Shown here piece after piece: positions 25,525-35,488 of a DNA stretch of 64,000 nt (the first letter of the stretch is position 1; each line of letters opens with the position of its first letter). The stretch spans positions 1-64,000 of the forward strand of contig JADGFA010000001.1 in assembly GCA_016744065.1 (NCBI GenBank), written 5' to 3'. The notes beneath the pieces were generated by a model, which worked only from the letters and a program-made list of their open reading frames with translations, had not been told where the DNA came from and made no database searches. The translations under genes were made by a program, and so were the position numbers. Source of the DNA: Gammaproteobacteria bacterium (GTDB lineage Bacteria; Pseudomonadota; Gammaproteobacteria; SZUA-229).

Positions 25525-27726
25525 TTATTTAACCAGATGCATTTTTATCTGTGTATTGTTTTTTAACATGTCCAGTGCCTCGAAGCAGGGCATGGGGCGA
25601 CCGAACAGGAATCCCTGCATATTTTTACAACGCCAGGCTCTTAATTGATCAGATTGGGCTACGGTCTCAACACCTTCAGATATAATATTCAGGTTTAGGC
25701 CTTTAGCCATTGCGATAATGGCCTTAATGATAGATGAGTCTTCATCACTGTTTGACATATCTCTGATGAAAGACTGGTCTATTTTAAGTGTATCAATCGG
25801 TAGACGCTTTAAATAGTTTAATGATGAGTAACCTGTACCAAAATCATCAATGGCTATTTTTATTCCGTGGGCACTTAACTCTCTCAATTTAAGTACACCG
25901 TCATCGGTATCGTGCATTAATGTATTTTCTGTTATTTCTATTTCAAGGTATTTAGCAGGAATTTCATTTTTAGCTAGAATATTTAAAACATAGTCAACAA
26001 AATCACTCTGTTCAAGTTGAATAGCAGATACATTAATGGCAACACGAATATTATCTAGCCCCATATTACGCCAGTGTTTAAGTTCGGCGCAGGCATTTTG
26101 TAAAATCCAGTTGCCTATTTGTTTGATTAAGTGCGTTTCTTCGGCCAGTTCAATAAACTCCCCCGGGGTTATCATGCCACGTTCAGGATGGTTCCAGCGT
26201 ATTAGCGCTTCCATAGCAAAAACTTCACGGGTTTCTATGTTTATTTGTGGTTGATAATAAATTTCAAACTGTTCATTATCTAATGCTCTGCGCAAATCAT
26301 TCTCAAGCGACAGGTGCTTGGAATAGGCATTTATCATATTATTATCATAAAATTGATAACCATTTTTGCCGTTACCTTTAACAGAGTACATAGCAATATC
26401 TGCATGTTTAATAAGAGAATCGATTGACTCACCATCTTCAGGGAAATGTGAAATGCCTATGCTGGTACTGATAAATAATTCATGGTTATCAATTTTAAAA
26501 GGCATTTTCAATGATTTAATTATTTTTTTAGCAATTAGTTCAGCATCTTTTTTGCTATTTACTTCGGGTAGCAACAGGGTGAATTCATCGCCACCTAAAC
26601 GAGCTAAAGTATCGCCTTCCCGTAAGCAATGGCGTAAGCGCATGGCAACGGCCTGTAATAGATGGTCACCGACAATGTGTCCTAAAGTATCATTAATCAT
26701 TTTGAAGCGATCAAGATCCAGGAACATAACGGATAAATTATTTTTATTACGACGGGCATGGGTTAATGCCTGGTTTAAACGGTCGTTTAACAAGGTACGA
26801 TTTGGCAGGCGAGTGAGCATGTCATGATATGCCTGAAAACGAATAATTTCTTCTGCTTCAATACGGTCAGTAATATCGCGAGCAATACCATAAGTTCCAA
26901 TAAATTTTTTATTGGAATCTGTGTCATGAGTGTTATAAACGCCCACTGAATTTATTTCTATGGGTAGTATTCTATTGTCAAAGTTACGAGGCTGGTCGTT
27001 ATTCTTACACTTTAGCTTTAATTCAATGTTAATGCTTGCACGTTTTCCAGTGCGACGTTCATTAAATTTAAATCTGGCTTTTTCCATGTCATCATCATGT
27101 ACTAATTCGGTATAATGCTTTCCAATAACTTCTTTTACTTTATAGCCAAGTAGCGTTTCAATACGCTTGTTAATAAAAGTGAAGCGGCCGTCGTTGTCAA
27201 GTATATAAACAATGTCAGGAGATTTGTTGACTATGTAACGGTGTAGCTTTTCAGACTCTCTGAGCTGTAAATGCATTTTTTGATTATCAGATTCTAATTG
27301 ACGTTTTTTTGTAGCATTATTTACAGAGTTTAATAAGTTATCTATAGAATAGGGTTTTCGAATATAGTCATAAGCACCATGTTTAAGGGCATTTTCTGCA
27401 GCTTCAAATGAAGTTTCACCACTTACCACAATAATAGTGGTATTTATTTCATTTTTAGAAATGAAACGCATCACATCTTCACCGTTTGTGCCATCCATAT
27501 TCAGGTCAAGAAGGACAATGCCTATATTTTTTAGTTTGATTCGATCAATTGCGGCATCACCATTACTCACACAGTCAACGTCGTATCCATTTTGTTTCAT
27601 TAACTCCATCAGGCTATATTGATGGAGTTTTTCATCATCGACTATTAGAATTTTTTCAGCAAGGCATGTGCTATTACTGGCTGAGAGTAATTCATTGTTA
27701 ATATACTTGTTAGTCTTCTCTGGCAT
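25525..27726 (-). CDS. Response regulator with PAS, GGDEF and EAL domains
   Basis: Two-component output protein for c-di-GMP turnover. The receiver domain has VDDE at 29-32 and phospho-acceptor Asp74 in VLLDLNMDG. A PAS domain (about 160-280, IVNKSPDIVYILDNDGRF) is followed by an intact GGDEF domain: LGGDEF with the inhibitory RxxD site REGD five residues before. The EAL domain is also intact (AMEALIRWNHPERG, DDFGTGYSSLNYLKRLPID). Both synthase and phosphodiesterase activities are possible; net direction is unknown. It lies 54 bases downstream of an HDOD-histidine kinase gene on the same strand, which makes that kinase a natural partner. Confidence 0.93.
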   Translation of the reverse strand: MPEKTNKYINNELLSASNSTCLAEKILIVDDEKLHQYSLMELMKQNGYDVDCVSNGDAAIDRIKLKNIGIVLLDLNMDGTNGEDVMRFISKNEINTTIIVVSGETSFEAAENALKHGAYDYIRKPYSIDNLLNSVNNATKKRQLESDNQKMHLQLRESEKLHRYIVNKSPDIVYILDNDGRFTFINKRIETLLGYKVKEVIGKHYTELVHDDDMEKARFKFNERRTGKRASINIELKLKCKNNDQPRNFDNRILPIEINSVGVYNTHDTDSNKKFIGTYGIARDITDRIEAEEIIRFQAYHDMLTRLPNRTLLNDRLNQALTHARRNKNNLSVMFLDLDRFKMINDTLGHIVGDHLLQAVAMRLRHCLREGDTLARLGGDEFTLLLPEVNSKKDAELIAKKIIKSLKMPFKIDNHELFISTSIGISHFPEDGESIDSLIKHADIAMYSVKGNGKNGYQFYDNNMINAYSKHLSLENDLRRALDNEQFEIYYQPQINIETREVFAMEALIRWNHPERGMITPGEFIELAEETHLIKQIGNWILQNACAELKHWRNMGLDNIRVAINVSAIQLEQSDFVDYVLNILAKNEIPAKYLEIEITENTLMHDTDDGVLKLRELSAHGIKIAIDDFGTGYSSLNYLKRLPIDTLKIDQSFIRDMSNSDEDSSIIKAIIAMAKGLNLNIISEGVETVAQSDQLRAWRCKNMQGFLFGRPMPCFEALDMLKNNTQIKMHLVK

Positions 27727-27780
27727 ACTACAGGCCTATTTTCATTTACAGAGATGATGCTTAAAATATTTTAAGATCAA

Positions 27781-29880
27781 TTATTTCGTTTCAGGAAACT
27801 GGATACTAAAAATAGTACCCGTTTCATTTGTTTTACAACTAATTGAGCCGCCATTTCTATCGACTAAATTTTTTGTAATGCTTAAGCCTAAGCCTGAATG
27901 ATTCTTTCCTTTGGTCGTTGTAATCGGGTTATAGAGATTTTTCATTATCTCATCAGGTATTCCAGGCCCATTGTCTTCCAGCTTAAGTTCAATATAGTTC
28001 TTTCCATTGATATTGATTGTCCCTGTTGTTATTTTTATTTCACCATCAGATTGTATAGCTTCTACTGAGTTTTTAAGTAAATTGGTAATGATCTGTTTAA
28101 TGCTGTTACTGTCCAGTTGAGCTGGATTAAGTGCATTATCGAGATTGAGTGTAGACTTAATGTTATGTGTTGCAAATAAAGATGCCTTATATATACCCAG
28201 GAGTTCAGTTACAAGTGTATTTATATTTGTATCGCCTAATTCTGTAATTTGAATGTCTGGTATATCTTTGCATCTCACTATAATGTTACTAATGCGATTT
28301 ATTTCCTGTTTTATTGTATTAATATCAGTTTGTACAGGATTGTCATTGTTTAATTTTTTAGATAATAATTCAAGGTAGTTTTTTATAATTGTTAAGGGGT
28401 TATTAACTTCATGGACTGTTTTTCTTGCTCTCTCTAAAAAAACATCGTTATTTTTTTGAGTTATATCAGAAATTTTTTGACTGTGATTCAGATGTTGTTG
28501 GATTTTATTAGATAAATTATCGGAAAACAGTTTAAGTAAAGATGTGTTTTTAAGAAGATTTATAGCTTTAGCATGGCTGCTACCCAATAAAATAACACCC
28601 TGTATTTGATTGCTATATGAAATGGGCAGGCCAATAAAACCTTCTGATTTCAGGCCGTGTGCTATTTGTTCATCAATAATGTTTATAGATGAGGCTTCTG
28701 AAAAACTATCTATTATTTGTTTTTGATTTAAACATTGTGATACAACGCAGTTACTATGTATATTGATTTTAAGGTCTTCAAAAAAATAGGTGCCAGTACT
28801 GTGTTGTTTTTTTGCAACACTTAAAAATTGCTGATTATCATCCAGATTTAAATATAAACTATTATTTATACCAAATAATAAACTAATCGACTGTTGTATA
28901 GATTCAAAGAAATCGTTGGAATAGGTGTTAATAACATTCTGACTGTTTTGTACTAATGAGTTATCCCTGACTTCTCTGGCCAGTTGAATTTGTTTTGCTT
29001 CATCTTTGTGCTGGATGGTTTCAGGTTCGACTGAGCTAATATCAATATCCATAGAAGCGGCGAGTGATTGTGTTTCCTCTTCTGCCTGTTTAACCATTGT
29101 ACTGATAACAGATTCAGATAAATCAAATAAACGGATGCCTGTGTCAGTTATTATTGATCGCTTATTCGTTGGTATATCAGAGGTTAATAAACTGGAAAAA
29201 TGGACTATTTTTGCCAGCAGATGGGCTTGTTGCATTTCATCGGTACTGAAGTGGTGGTATCGAATTGCATCACATATAACATCTGGCATGTTCCATTTTT
29301 CTAGCATAATGGCAGCCAGTTCAGGGTGACTGATACCTGCAATTTGCTGCTCTTGCTTTAAAATTGTATCGGCTGGGAAAGTGTTATGTTTATATAATTT
29401 ATATTCTTCATCTGCTCTCGGTTCAATAATTAATTTACCAATGTCATGTAATAAACCGGATATATAGGCTTCTTCAGGATATTGGTAGGAGGTGAGCTCG
29501 GCCAGTGAGCGAGAAATAGTGGCGCAGGAGAGAGAGCGATGCCAGAAGGTTTTAAGAAAATGTGTTTTTTGATTATTATATTCAGAAAAAAACTGTTTGA
29601 TACTTGCTGTAATTGCAATAGATTTAATCGTGTCAAAACCCAGAAACATGAGTGTATGTTTTAGTGAGTTTAGGTGGCGAGCACGACCGTACACCGGCGA
29701 GTTGGCCGCTTTAATAACCTTTGTAGTGAGTGATGCATCCTGACTAATAATTTCAGATAGAGAGTCAAAACTGATATCTTTATCTCGACAGGCCTGTAAA
29801 ATTTTTACCAGGACGTGAGGTAGAGAAGGGAGCTTATTCGTTTCAATATCTTCAAGTAACTTAACCGCATTGTTACGCAT
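27781..29880 (-). CDS. HDOD-GAF-type sensor histidine kinase
   Basis: Cytosolic signalling protein of 699 residues with no membrane span. The N-terminal HDOD domain (about 15-210) has LPSLPHVLVKIL and YISGLLHDIGKLI. The middle, about 310-460, looks like a GAF domain. The C-terminal kinase core has the H-box TVHEVNNPLTIIKNYLELL, the N-box region, ELKLEDNGPGIPDEI and the G-box SGLGLSITKNLV. The response regulator gene follows 54 bases downstream on the same strand, so the two probably form one two-component pair with c-di-GMP output. The signal is unknown. Confidence 0.9.
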   Translation of the reverse strand: MRNNAVKLLEDIETNKLPSLPHVLVKILQACRDKDISFDSLSEIISQDASLTTKVIKAANSPVYGRARHLNSLKHTLMFLGFDTIKSIAITASIKQFFSEYNNQKTHFLKTFWHRSLSCATISRSLAELTSYQYPEEAYISGLLHDIGKLIIEPRADEEYKLYKHNTFPADTILKQEQQIAGISHPELAAIMLEKWNMPDVICDAIRYHHFSTDEMQQAHLLAKIVHFSSLLTSDIPTNKRSIITDTGIRLFDLSESVISTMVKQAEEETQSLAASMDIDISSVEPETIQHKDEAKQIQLAREVRDNSLVQNSQNVINTYSNDFFESIQQSISLLFGINNSLYLNLDDNQQFLSVAKKQHSTGTYFFEDLKINIHSNCVVSQCLNQKQIIDSFSEASSINIIDEQIAHGLKSEGFIGLPISYSNQIQGVILLGSSHAKAINLLKNTSLLKLFSDNLSNKIQQHLNHSQKISDITQKNNDVFLERARKTVHEVNNPLTIIKNYLELLSKKLNNDNPVQTDINTIKQEINRISNIIVRCKDIPDIQITELGDTNINTLVTELLGIYKASLFATHNIKSTLNLDNALNPAQLDSNSIKQIITNLLKNSVEAIQSDGEIKITTGTININGKNYIELKLEDNGPGIPDEIMKNLYNPITTTKGKNHSGLGLSITKNLVDRNGGSISCKTNETGTIFSIQFPETK

Positions 29881-30274
29881 CTTACTAATATTATTATAGA
29901 AAATGATCTTGTCAACAATTTAAAGGCATAAAATACAAAAAAAGACCTTTTTAATTAGAAATTAGATGAATGGATAGCCTATATTAGTTAAATCATATGT
30001 GTAAATATCACATAATGAAATTTAATGACTGGATTAGCTCATTATTCTCTATTATTAAGTTATTGAAATATAAGTAAATAACTATATTGTAAAAGATGAT
30101 TGGGTATCCATTTATTCATTGATAAAGTGAAATCTTTAAAAATTTGTCACTTTTTATTAATTGGGTAATTTAATGAAAAAAATATGATAAATAATGGTAA
30201 GTTATTGCAAATAAGGGTGATGAGCTCGTAAACTATATATATTGAAGTAGTTAAAGTGCAGTAGATTAAAATAT
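29881..30274. other. Divergent intergenic region before the MinD/FlhG-like gene
   Basis: A 394-base gap with no gene. On the minus strand, TTGACA (29915-29910) and TAATAT (29893-29888), 16 bases apart, form a plausible sigma-70 promoter for the HDOD kinase. The start codon would then sit almost at the transcription start, implying a leaderless message or a false match. A near sigma-54 element at 30196-30208 was rejected. Confidence 0.4.
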
Positions 30275-31594
30275 ATGATAACAGGCCGTAGCGAAGTAAT
30301 TGCCATAAGCAGTGGCAAGGGTGGTGTTGGTAAAACAACGTTAACTGTTAATCTGGGTATTGCTATGGCCAGGCAGGGTAAAAAAGTCTGTTTATTTGAT
30401 GCAGATACTAATCTTGCCAATATTAATATTCTTTTACATGAAGTGCCTGAATATAATTTACAGCATGTGCTGAGTGGTGAGAAATCTATATCAGAGGTTA
30501 TTGTCTATTCTAATGGTATCAGTTTTATTCCTGGAGCCTCAGGGGTCGTTGATTTTAGTGTTCTTGAACGCTCAGCACAGACGTATTTATTAGAGGCATT
30601 TTCTGAACTAGAACAGGTGTATGATGTGGTCCTGGTGGATACCTCAGCAGGTATTCATAACAATGTACTTGATTTTATTGAAATGGCTCATCAAAGTATT
30701 GTGTTGATTACGCCAGAACCGACATCATTGACAGATGCTTTTTCTTTGTTAAGGATGTTACGTAAGAGAAAATATCGTAAGCGTATTAATGTTGTTGTTA
30801 ACCAGGCTATTTCTGAGTTTGATGCACGTAAAATTTTTAAACGTTTTTCAGGGGCTGTGGCAAAATACATTGGTTATCATCCTGCCTATTTAGGTTTTGT
30901 TAATAGAGATGCAACAGTATCTTCAGCTGTTTGCTCTCAGATCCCTGTAAGAGTGTTTCGTCCGGATGCAGATTCAAGTCGTTGTTTTGATCGTTTGAGT
31001 GAGCATTTTATTAGCCTGTTGTCACAACAGATTGAAGACAGTTCGTTAACTGATGCATGGCGTAAACAGCTTTCGGGGAAGACTTTAGAGCACTTGTTAG
31101 ATATTGATTCCAGCCCAGTTATTGAAAATAAATCTATGGTTTCTGCGGTAGATAAAGTTGATGTTGAAAAAAATACAGCGTTAAAATATAAAAAAGATGT
31201 CTTAAATACAAAGAAACAGTTATTAGCGGAGCATAAACAGGCGTTATTAACATATATTGATGATGTGACTTATAGCAAACAGGATATTACGTTGACTCTG
31301 GATAGCTTTAGAGATGCATTTTTTAAGCGTTTTAAAGATTGCTCGGGCAATTTTTCAGAGGGCATTAACAATGAAGTTATTTTAGAGTCAGGTGGTGCTT
31401 TAAGTTTAGTCGATAAAAGAAAGCTGGCGTCTAAGATATTAGTGCCTGAACAGGTTGACAAGACTGATATAGAAAAAAATTGTGTAGTGTTAATTGAAAA
31501 AAATGAGATTCAAACAGGAGTATTACAAAGTTTAGATGATAATATTCAGTCATTAAAAACCAGTATATATTTTGCTTCAAGGTTAGTGGAGTAA
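30275..31594 (+). CDS. MinD/ParA-type ATPase (FlhG-like) with a C-terminal extension
   Basis: P-loop ATPase of the deviant Walker A group: SSGKGGVGKTTLTVNLGIAM at about residues 12-31, DADTNLANINILL, and VLVDTSAGI as the Walker B region. The domain ends near residue 270 and resembles FlhG/YlxH, which sets flagellar number and place. It lacks the usual neighbour flhF. The final 170 residues are a polar, Lys- and Asp-rich extension with likely helices and no known domain. A role in polar placement or flagellar control is plausible but inferred. The next gene on the strand is a small SpoIIAA-like protein 177 bases on. Confidence 0.8.
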   Translation: MITGRSEVIAISSGKGGVGKTTLTVNLGIAMARQGKKVCLFDADTNLANINILLHEVPEYNLQHVLSGEKSISEVIVYSNGISFIPGASGVVDFSVLERSAQTYLLEAFSELEQVYDVVLVDTSAGIHNNVLDFIEMAHQSIVLITPEPTSLTDAFSLLRMLRKRKYRKRINVVVNQAISEFDARKIFKRFSGAVAKYIGYHPAYLGFVNRDATVSSAVCSQIPVRVFRPDADSSRCFDRLSEHFISLLSQQIEDSSLTDAWRKQLSGKTLEHLLDIDSSPVIENKSMVSAVDKVDVEKNTALKYKKDVLNTKKQLLAEHKQALLTYIDDVTYSKQDITLTLDSFRDAFFKRFKDCSGNFSEGINNEVILESGGALSLVDKRKLASKILVPEQVDKTDIEKNCVVLIEKNEIQTGVLQSLDDNIQSLKTSIYFASRLVE

Positions 31595-31771
31595 ATTATT
31601 TTAGTTGTTTTTATAAATACGACCTTATGTTTTTAGTGATATAAATGAATGTGATTTTTTGTAAAGTGGTGATGTTTTAATTTTATATATTAAGCATAAA
31701 AGTGTTTTTAAATTAGGTGTGATTAAGGGTGTCGTTTGTGTTAAATAATGGATTATATGTTGAATTAAATA

Positions 31772-32173
31772 ATGTCAATTGAGTTAAAATATAATAAAGA
31801 TCTAAATTATCTTTTGATAGTTGCTAAAGGTAATGCGACTATTGAGGATGCAGAGTTGAGAATGGAAGAAATTTTTGACTCAGATATTATTCCTTCGAAT
31901 GTTAATTCTTTATGGGATATGCGTGAGTTGTTATTTGACCATATTGATATAGAGCTTATAAAAAAATTCATTTCTTTGCGTAAAAAATATAATGATAAAA
32001 GGGGTGATGCAAAAATTGCCTTATTATCTAACTCTTCATTATCTGCTCCGCTGATAAAAATATATACTATTTTATCAAAAAATTTAAAACAGAAAACGCG
32101 AGCATTTAAATCTATAGAAGAAGCTGAGTTATGGTTATGTGAGGATTTTTTAAAAGGTCTGGGTGAAATATAA
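31772..32173 (+). CDS. Small cytosolic protein, possible SpoIIAA/STAS-like fold, paralogue A
   Basis: A 133-residue protein without signal peptide or membrane span. The N-terminal strand pattern YNKDLNYLLIVAKGNATIED and the SLWDMRELLF segment recall SpoIIAA-like/STAS-fold proteins; this is a fold guess only. A diverged copy lies at 36839-37219, sharing LWDxREL, IDIE, KIYTILS and AELWLCE. Function is unknown. It follows the MinD-like gene and converges on the barrel gene of the ABC operon. Confidence 0.7.
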   Translation: MSIELKYNKDLNYLLIVAKGNATIEDAELRMEEIFDSDIIPSNVNSLWDMRELLFDHIDIELIKKFISLRKKYNDKRGDAKIALLSNSSLSAPLIKIYTILSKNLKQKTRAFKSIEEAELWLCEDFLKGLGEI

Positions 32174-32235
32174 GTGTTTGAGAGCTTGTCTGATTTTATT
32201 TAAGGTTATTAAAGTTGCTTTTATAGATGCACTGT

Positions 32236-33507
32236 TTAAAAATAATAACGAAACCTGAAATCAAACTTCCAGTCATTTGGCTTTTCAGCAAATTCTGAAT
32301 ATTTATTCCCCTGTAAAAAACTTGTTCTAAGTCGTATTTCACTATTGTTAAAGCCGGAATATATAAGTTCAGGTGTTAATGAGTAGCTGCTGTCATGTAT
32401 ATTCATAATGCTGCTTGTTCTTAAATTAAAGTAAACAAGATCAAAAGGCTCTTTTTTTGAGACGCTTAGATAGAGGTAGTCTTTACCTGGATTAATGTTT
32501 CCATAGCCACTGGCACTTGCCTGTTGAGTTAATGATAGAAGCTGAGGGCTGGTTTGAAAGTCATTCTCTGCTAATTTAAAAAACTCTTCTAACTGTTGTT
32601 TGCTGTATCCTGAGCCATTATGGTAGTACTCACCAATCCAGGTTATTTCATTTTCTGTGAGATACCGAAAACCAAGTAAGGACTGAATGACATTTTTATG
32701 CTGAGAAATCAGTTGGCTTTGATTGTCTAGTTGAATGAGATTCTCATCTTTTATATAAGCGTACTCACCATGTATTTCGAAGCTGGAGGACAGGTTGGCT
32801 GAAAAATCAAATCCTAGTCGCGCTGCCTTGCTGCCTTTGCTTAAAAACATAAAATCAATATCAATATTTCGATAGAGTAGATAGGCTTTTACTGCAAAAT
32901 TAGTGTCTTCTTCCACTGAAAAGTGTTTATTGATATCATTAGTTACAGGTAGTATCACTGGCATGATTGATATGGTCTTCAGGCTCTGGTTGTAGCTTTG
33001 TACATAATCACCCGTTAGCATGAGGTAACCTTCTCGACTTAATTCCGGGTCATCAGGGTCTTTTTTTCTTTCAATAAAACCAACTGGATTCCAGGCATAG
33101 CCTTTGCCCCACTTTTGAATGCGTTTTCCTATATCAATAGTAAAATTATTGAATTGGTTGTTTGTATAGTAAAATTGATAAAATAAAGAATCGTTATACG
33201 TATCTGAAATATCAGAATGCTGAGATTCTGCTGAATATTGAAAATGAACCTGATTTTTACTGAAACGATAAACTCCGCTTAGCTGTAATTCTGCAGAGTA
33301 TTGGTTATTAACGCTAACGGGATTGCTTGTGGACAGAAATAAATTATAAAGAGCGCTGTTTGTGTTTAGTCTTGAGTGGGTATGGAATAGTTCGATATAA
33401 CCATCTATCTCATAGTCGGGTTTCTCGTAACTGGATATATCGAAATTATATTCTTCTGCTTGAAGGGTAAATGCCAGTAAAAAAAAGCTTAAGCTCAGTT
33501 TATTCAC
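32236..33507 (-). CDS. Predicted outer-membrane beta-barrel protein
   Basis: A 423-residue protein with a short signal peptide (MNKLSLSFFLLAFTLQAEE). The rest alternates aromatic and polar residues in many strands, with few hydrophobic blocks, and ends in RFRYYF with a C-terminal Phe, a strong sign of an outer-membrane barrel. The GTG start overlaps the stop of the LolA-like gene (GTGA), so translation is coupled. The family is not certain. It is the last gene of an operon encoding an ABC ATPase, a permease and a periplasmic LolA-like protein, and is a natural outer-membrane end point of such a system. Confidence 0.75.
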   Translation of the reverse strand: MNKLSLSFFLLAFTLQAEEYNFDISSYEKPDYEIDGYIELFHTHSRLNTNSALYNLFLSTSNPVSVNNQYSAELQLSGVYRFSKNQVHFQYSAESQHSDISDTYNDSLFYQFYYTNNQFNNFTIDIGKRIQKWGKGYAWNPVGFIERKKDPDDPELSREGYLMLTGDYVQSYNQSLKTISIMPVILPVTNDINKHFSVEEDTNFAVKAYLLYRNIDIDFMFLSKGSKAARLGFDFSANLSSSFEIHGEYAYIKDENLIQLDNQSQLISQHKNVIQSLLGFRYLTENEITWIGEYYHNGSGYSKQQLEEFFKLAENDFQTSPQLLSLTQQASASGYGNINPGKDYLYLSVSKKEPFDLVYFNLRTSSIMNIHDSSYSLTPELIYSGFNNSEIRLRTSFLQGNKYSEFAEKPNDWKFDFRFRYYF

Positions 33508-34235
33508 TGACGTAGTTCACCTACTTTAGACATGTAATTTAAAGTGAATACTTTATTTTCAAACTGGCGCTCTTTGATGCCATCAAAAAGCATGACAGAT
33601 TTATAGCCTTTGTATAAAGGGCTGTCAGTTTCTAGCATTGATGGTCGAATGATTCCATTTCCAAAGTCTTTTATCTTGCTGTAATTAAGTGTTTTTATCA
33701 GTAATCCACTTGCAGCATATGCCTCTATCTTCGTAGGGACTTTGTTTTTTTTATCAACCCACATGACAAGCTGGTCATATGCAATGCTGTTATTTTTTGC
33801 TTTGAGCGTAAGTAAATATTTTGATTTTTCTTCAGTTATTGATTTAACGTTATATTCAGTGCTGTAATCCAGTCTGAGTAAGTCAGAATTATTAAAAACG
33901 CCGCCAATAACAGATTGTAAACTTGTTATTCGTAATGGTCTGCCCACATTTGGTATATAAAGCCACATATTTTCACCCTGGCGTAAACTGCTACGGCCTT
34001 TTTCACCTGGTGGGTCTAAAAATAAGGCAACAACGTTATCTTTTCCTTTCTTTACGGTATAGAGTACAAATTCTTTCCTGTCTCCATCAGGTTCAATATT
34101 TATAAGTTTGCGATACATCTCATATGATTCAGGTTGTAATCGACGGTCTATATCAATTAAAAGTTCTGTACCATCAATGGCAAATGCAGATAAAGAAAAA
34201 GTATAAATCAGTAATAAAGGTAAGAGACATTTCAT
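33504..34235 (-). CDS. Outer-membrane lipoprotein-sorting (LolA-like) periplasmic protein
   Basis: A 243-residue protein with a signal peptide (about residues 1-19). The body matches the LolA-like group of lipoprotein-sorting proteins: GRSSLRQGENMWLYIPNVGR, QSVIGGVFNNSDLLRLDY and FENKVFTLNYMSKVGELRQ. It is probably not the housekeeping LolA, because it sits inside an ABC operon and is followed by a barrel gene. The likely job is carrying a lipid or lipoprotein across the periplasm from the permease to the outer-membrane protein; the cargo is unknown. Confidence 0.82.
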   Translation of the reverse strand: MKCLLPLLLIYTFSLSAFAIDGTELLIDIDRRLQPESYEMYRKLINIEPDGDRKEFVLYTVKKGKDNVVALFLDPPGEKGRSSLRQGENMWLYIPNVGRPLRITSLQSVIGGVFNNSDLLRLDYSTEYNVKSITEEKSKYLLTLKAKNNSIAYDQLVMWVDKKNKVPTKIEAYAASGLLIKTLNYSKIKDFGNGIIRPSMLETDSPLYKGYKSVMLFDGIKERQFENKVFTLNYMSKVGELRQ

Positions 34236-34243
34236 TTAAGTTC

Positions 34244-35488
34244 CTATACGTGACGTAATGCATCTATGGGGTTCATTCGAGATGCTTTCCAGGCAGGTTG
34301 TAAACTGGCAAGTACCGAAACGACTACAACTACTATAGATGCAAATGCTATATCACTCAGTGATATCAAAGGGTAGAGTACAAGGCCTGTCTGGCGCCCA
34401 AATGCGAATGTTATTTCGGCCTGTTGTAATACTAATATGGAGATAATGCTGATAAGTGTTCCCATAATGGCACCCAGCAACCCTAATAAAAAACCCTCAA
34501 TGACAAATAGTTTTAATATATTAGATGGCAGGGTACCCATCGCAGCTATAGTGCCAATTTCACGAATACGCTCGTAGACAGCCATAATCATTACATTCAT
34601 AACACTAATTAATACAATAGATACCAGCATGATTTTTATAAATAATGTCATCAGGTCTATCATTTTTGCAATATTGGAAAATGGTGACAGCTTTTCCCAG
34701 GAGTGAATTTCAAATACGGGTTTGCCTTTTTGACTGGTTATTTCACCCAGGCTGGTTTTGATTTTTGACATTACCCGTTTTAGTGTTCCGGGCTTTTTAA
34801 GGCGTACAACAATTTCACTAACTTCATTATCGTCGATGCGTAATAACTGGCGAGCATCATTTATATGCATGTATCCATCACGTCCACCTGGCCCTGATAT
34901 GCCTTCAAGCACACCCTGTACAATAAAATTAATACCATTAACTGAGCCATCTTTATTGGTTGCAACAAGGACGATAGAGTCCCCAGGTGAAACCTTTAGC
35001 CCTTTGGCGATGAGTTCAGGAATTAAAATTTTGCCGGGTTCGGGTAGTTTGTTCATTTCACCCTGAATAATACGTTTCATCAGCTCAGGGCAGGTTGCCA
35101 TTTCTTTTTCAGGGTCTATACCATTTAGTCGAATGCTGGTTGTCTGTGCAAAGTTACTGAACATGGCTCCCAGTTTTATTCTGGGTGACCAGGCTTCTAT
35201 TTCATTGATTGATTTTAATGATGCTTCAACTTTTGAAATCATTTGTGGTTTCATGTTCATGGTAAGGGGCAGGCTTTCGATAGAGGAAACGTAGCCCTTT
35301 CTGTGGACTTGCAGGTGGCCTAACATGGAGTCGGTGATTTGCCCGACCATCATAGCCTTGAATGAACCGGAAGCACTTAGAAATAACAGCATGGCGACAA
35401 CACCAATAGTAATTAATAACGTAGTTAATGCAGTACGTCGGCGATAACGTAAAAGGTTACGTGCTGCAATTCTGACAATTCTACCCAT
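34244..35488 (-). CDS. ABC transporter permease of the FtsX/MacB/LolC-E type
   Basis: A 414-residue inner-membrane protein with one N-terminal span (TALTTLLITIGVVAMLLFLS), a large periplasmic domain, and three C-terminal spans (from MTLFIKIMLVSIVLISVMN to SLSDIAFASIVVVVVSVLA). This is the MacB/LolE mechanotransmission layout. The motif SVMNVMIMAVYERIREIG is typical. Its start overlaps the ATPase gene by eight bases, and the LolA-like gene begins nine bases after it. Such transporters extract substrates from the outer leaflet or periplasm rather than importing solutes. Confidence 0.9.
   Translation of the reverse strand: MGRIVRIAARNLLRYRRRTALTTLLITIGVVAMLLFLSASGSFKAMMVGQITDSMLGHLQVHRKGYVSSIESLPLTMNMKPQMISKVEASLKSINEIEAWSPRIKLGAMFSNFAQTTSIRLNGIDPEKEMATCPELMKRIIQGEMNKLPEPGKILIPELIAKGLKVSPGDSIVLVATNKDGSVNGINFIVQGVLEGISGPGGRDGYMHINDARQLLRIDDNEVSEIVVRLKKPGTLKRVMSKIKTSLGEITSQKGKPVFEIHSWEKLSPFSNIAKMIDLMTLFIKIMLVSIVLISVMNVMIMAVYERIREIGTIAAMGTLPSNILKLFVIEGFLLGLLGAIMGTLISIISILVLQQAEITFAFGRQTGLVLYPLISLSDIAFASIVVVVVSVLASLQPAWKASRMNPIDALRHV

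Noticed and set aside
26366-26827. Antisense open frame of 153 codons inside the GGDEF-EAL regulator
   Set aside because: It lies opposite the conserved GGDEF region and shows no domain of its own.
30196-30208. Sigma-54-like GG...GC before the MinD/FlhG-like gene
   Set aside because: The spacing is nine bases, not ten, and the flanking consensus is poor.
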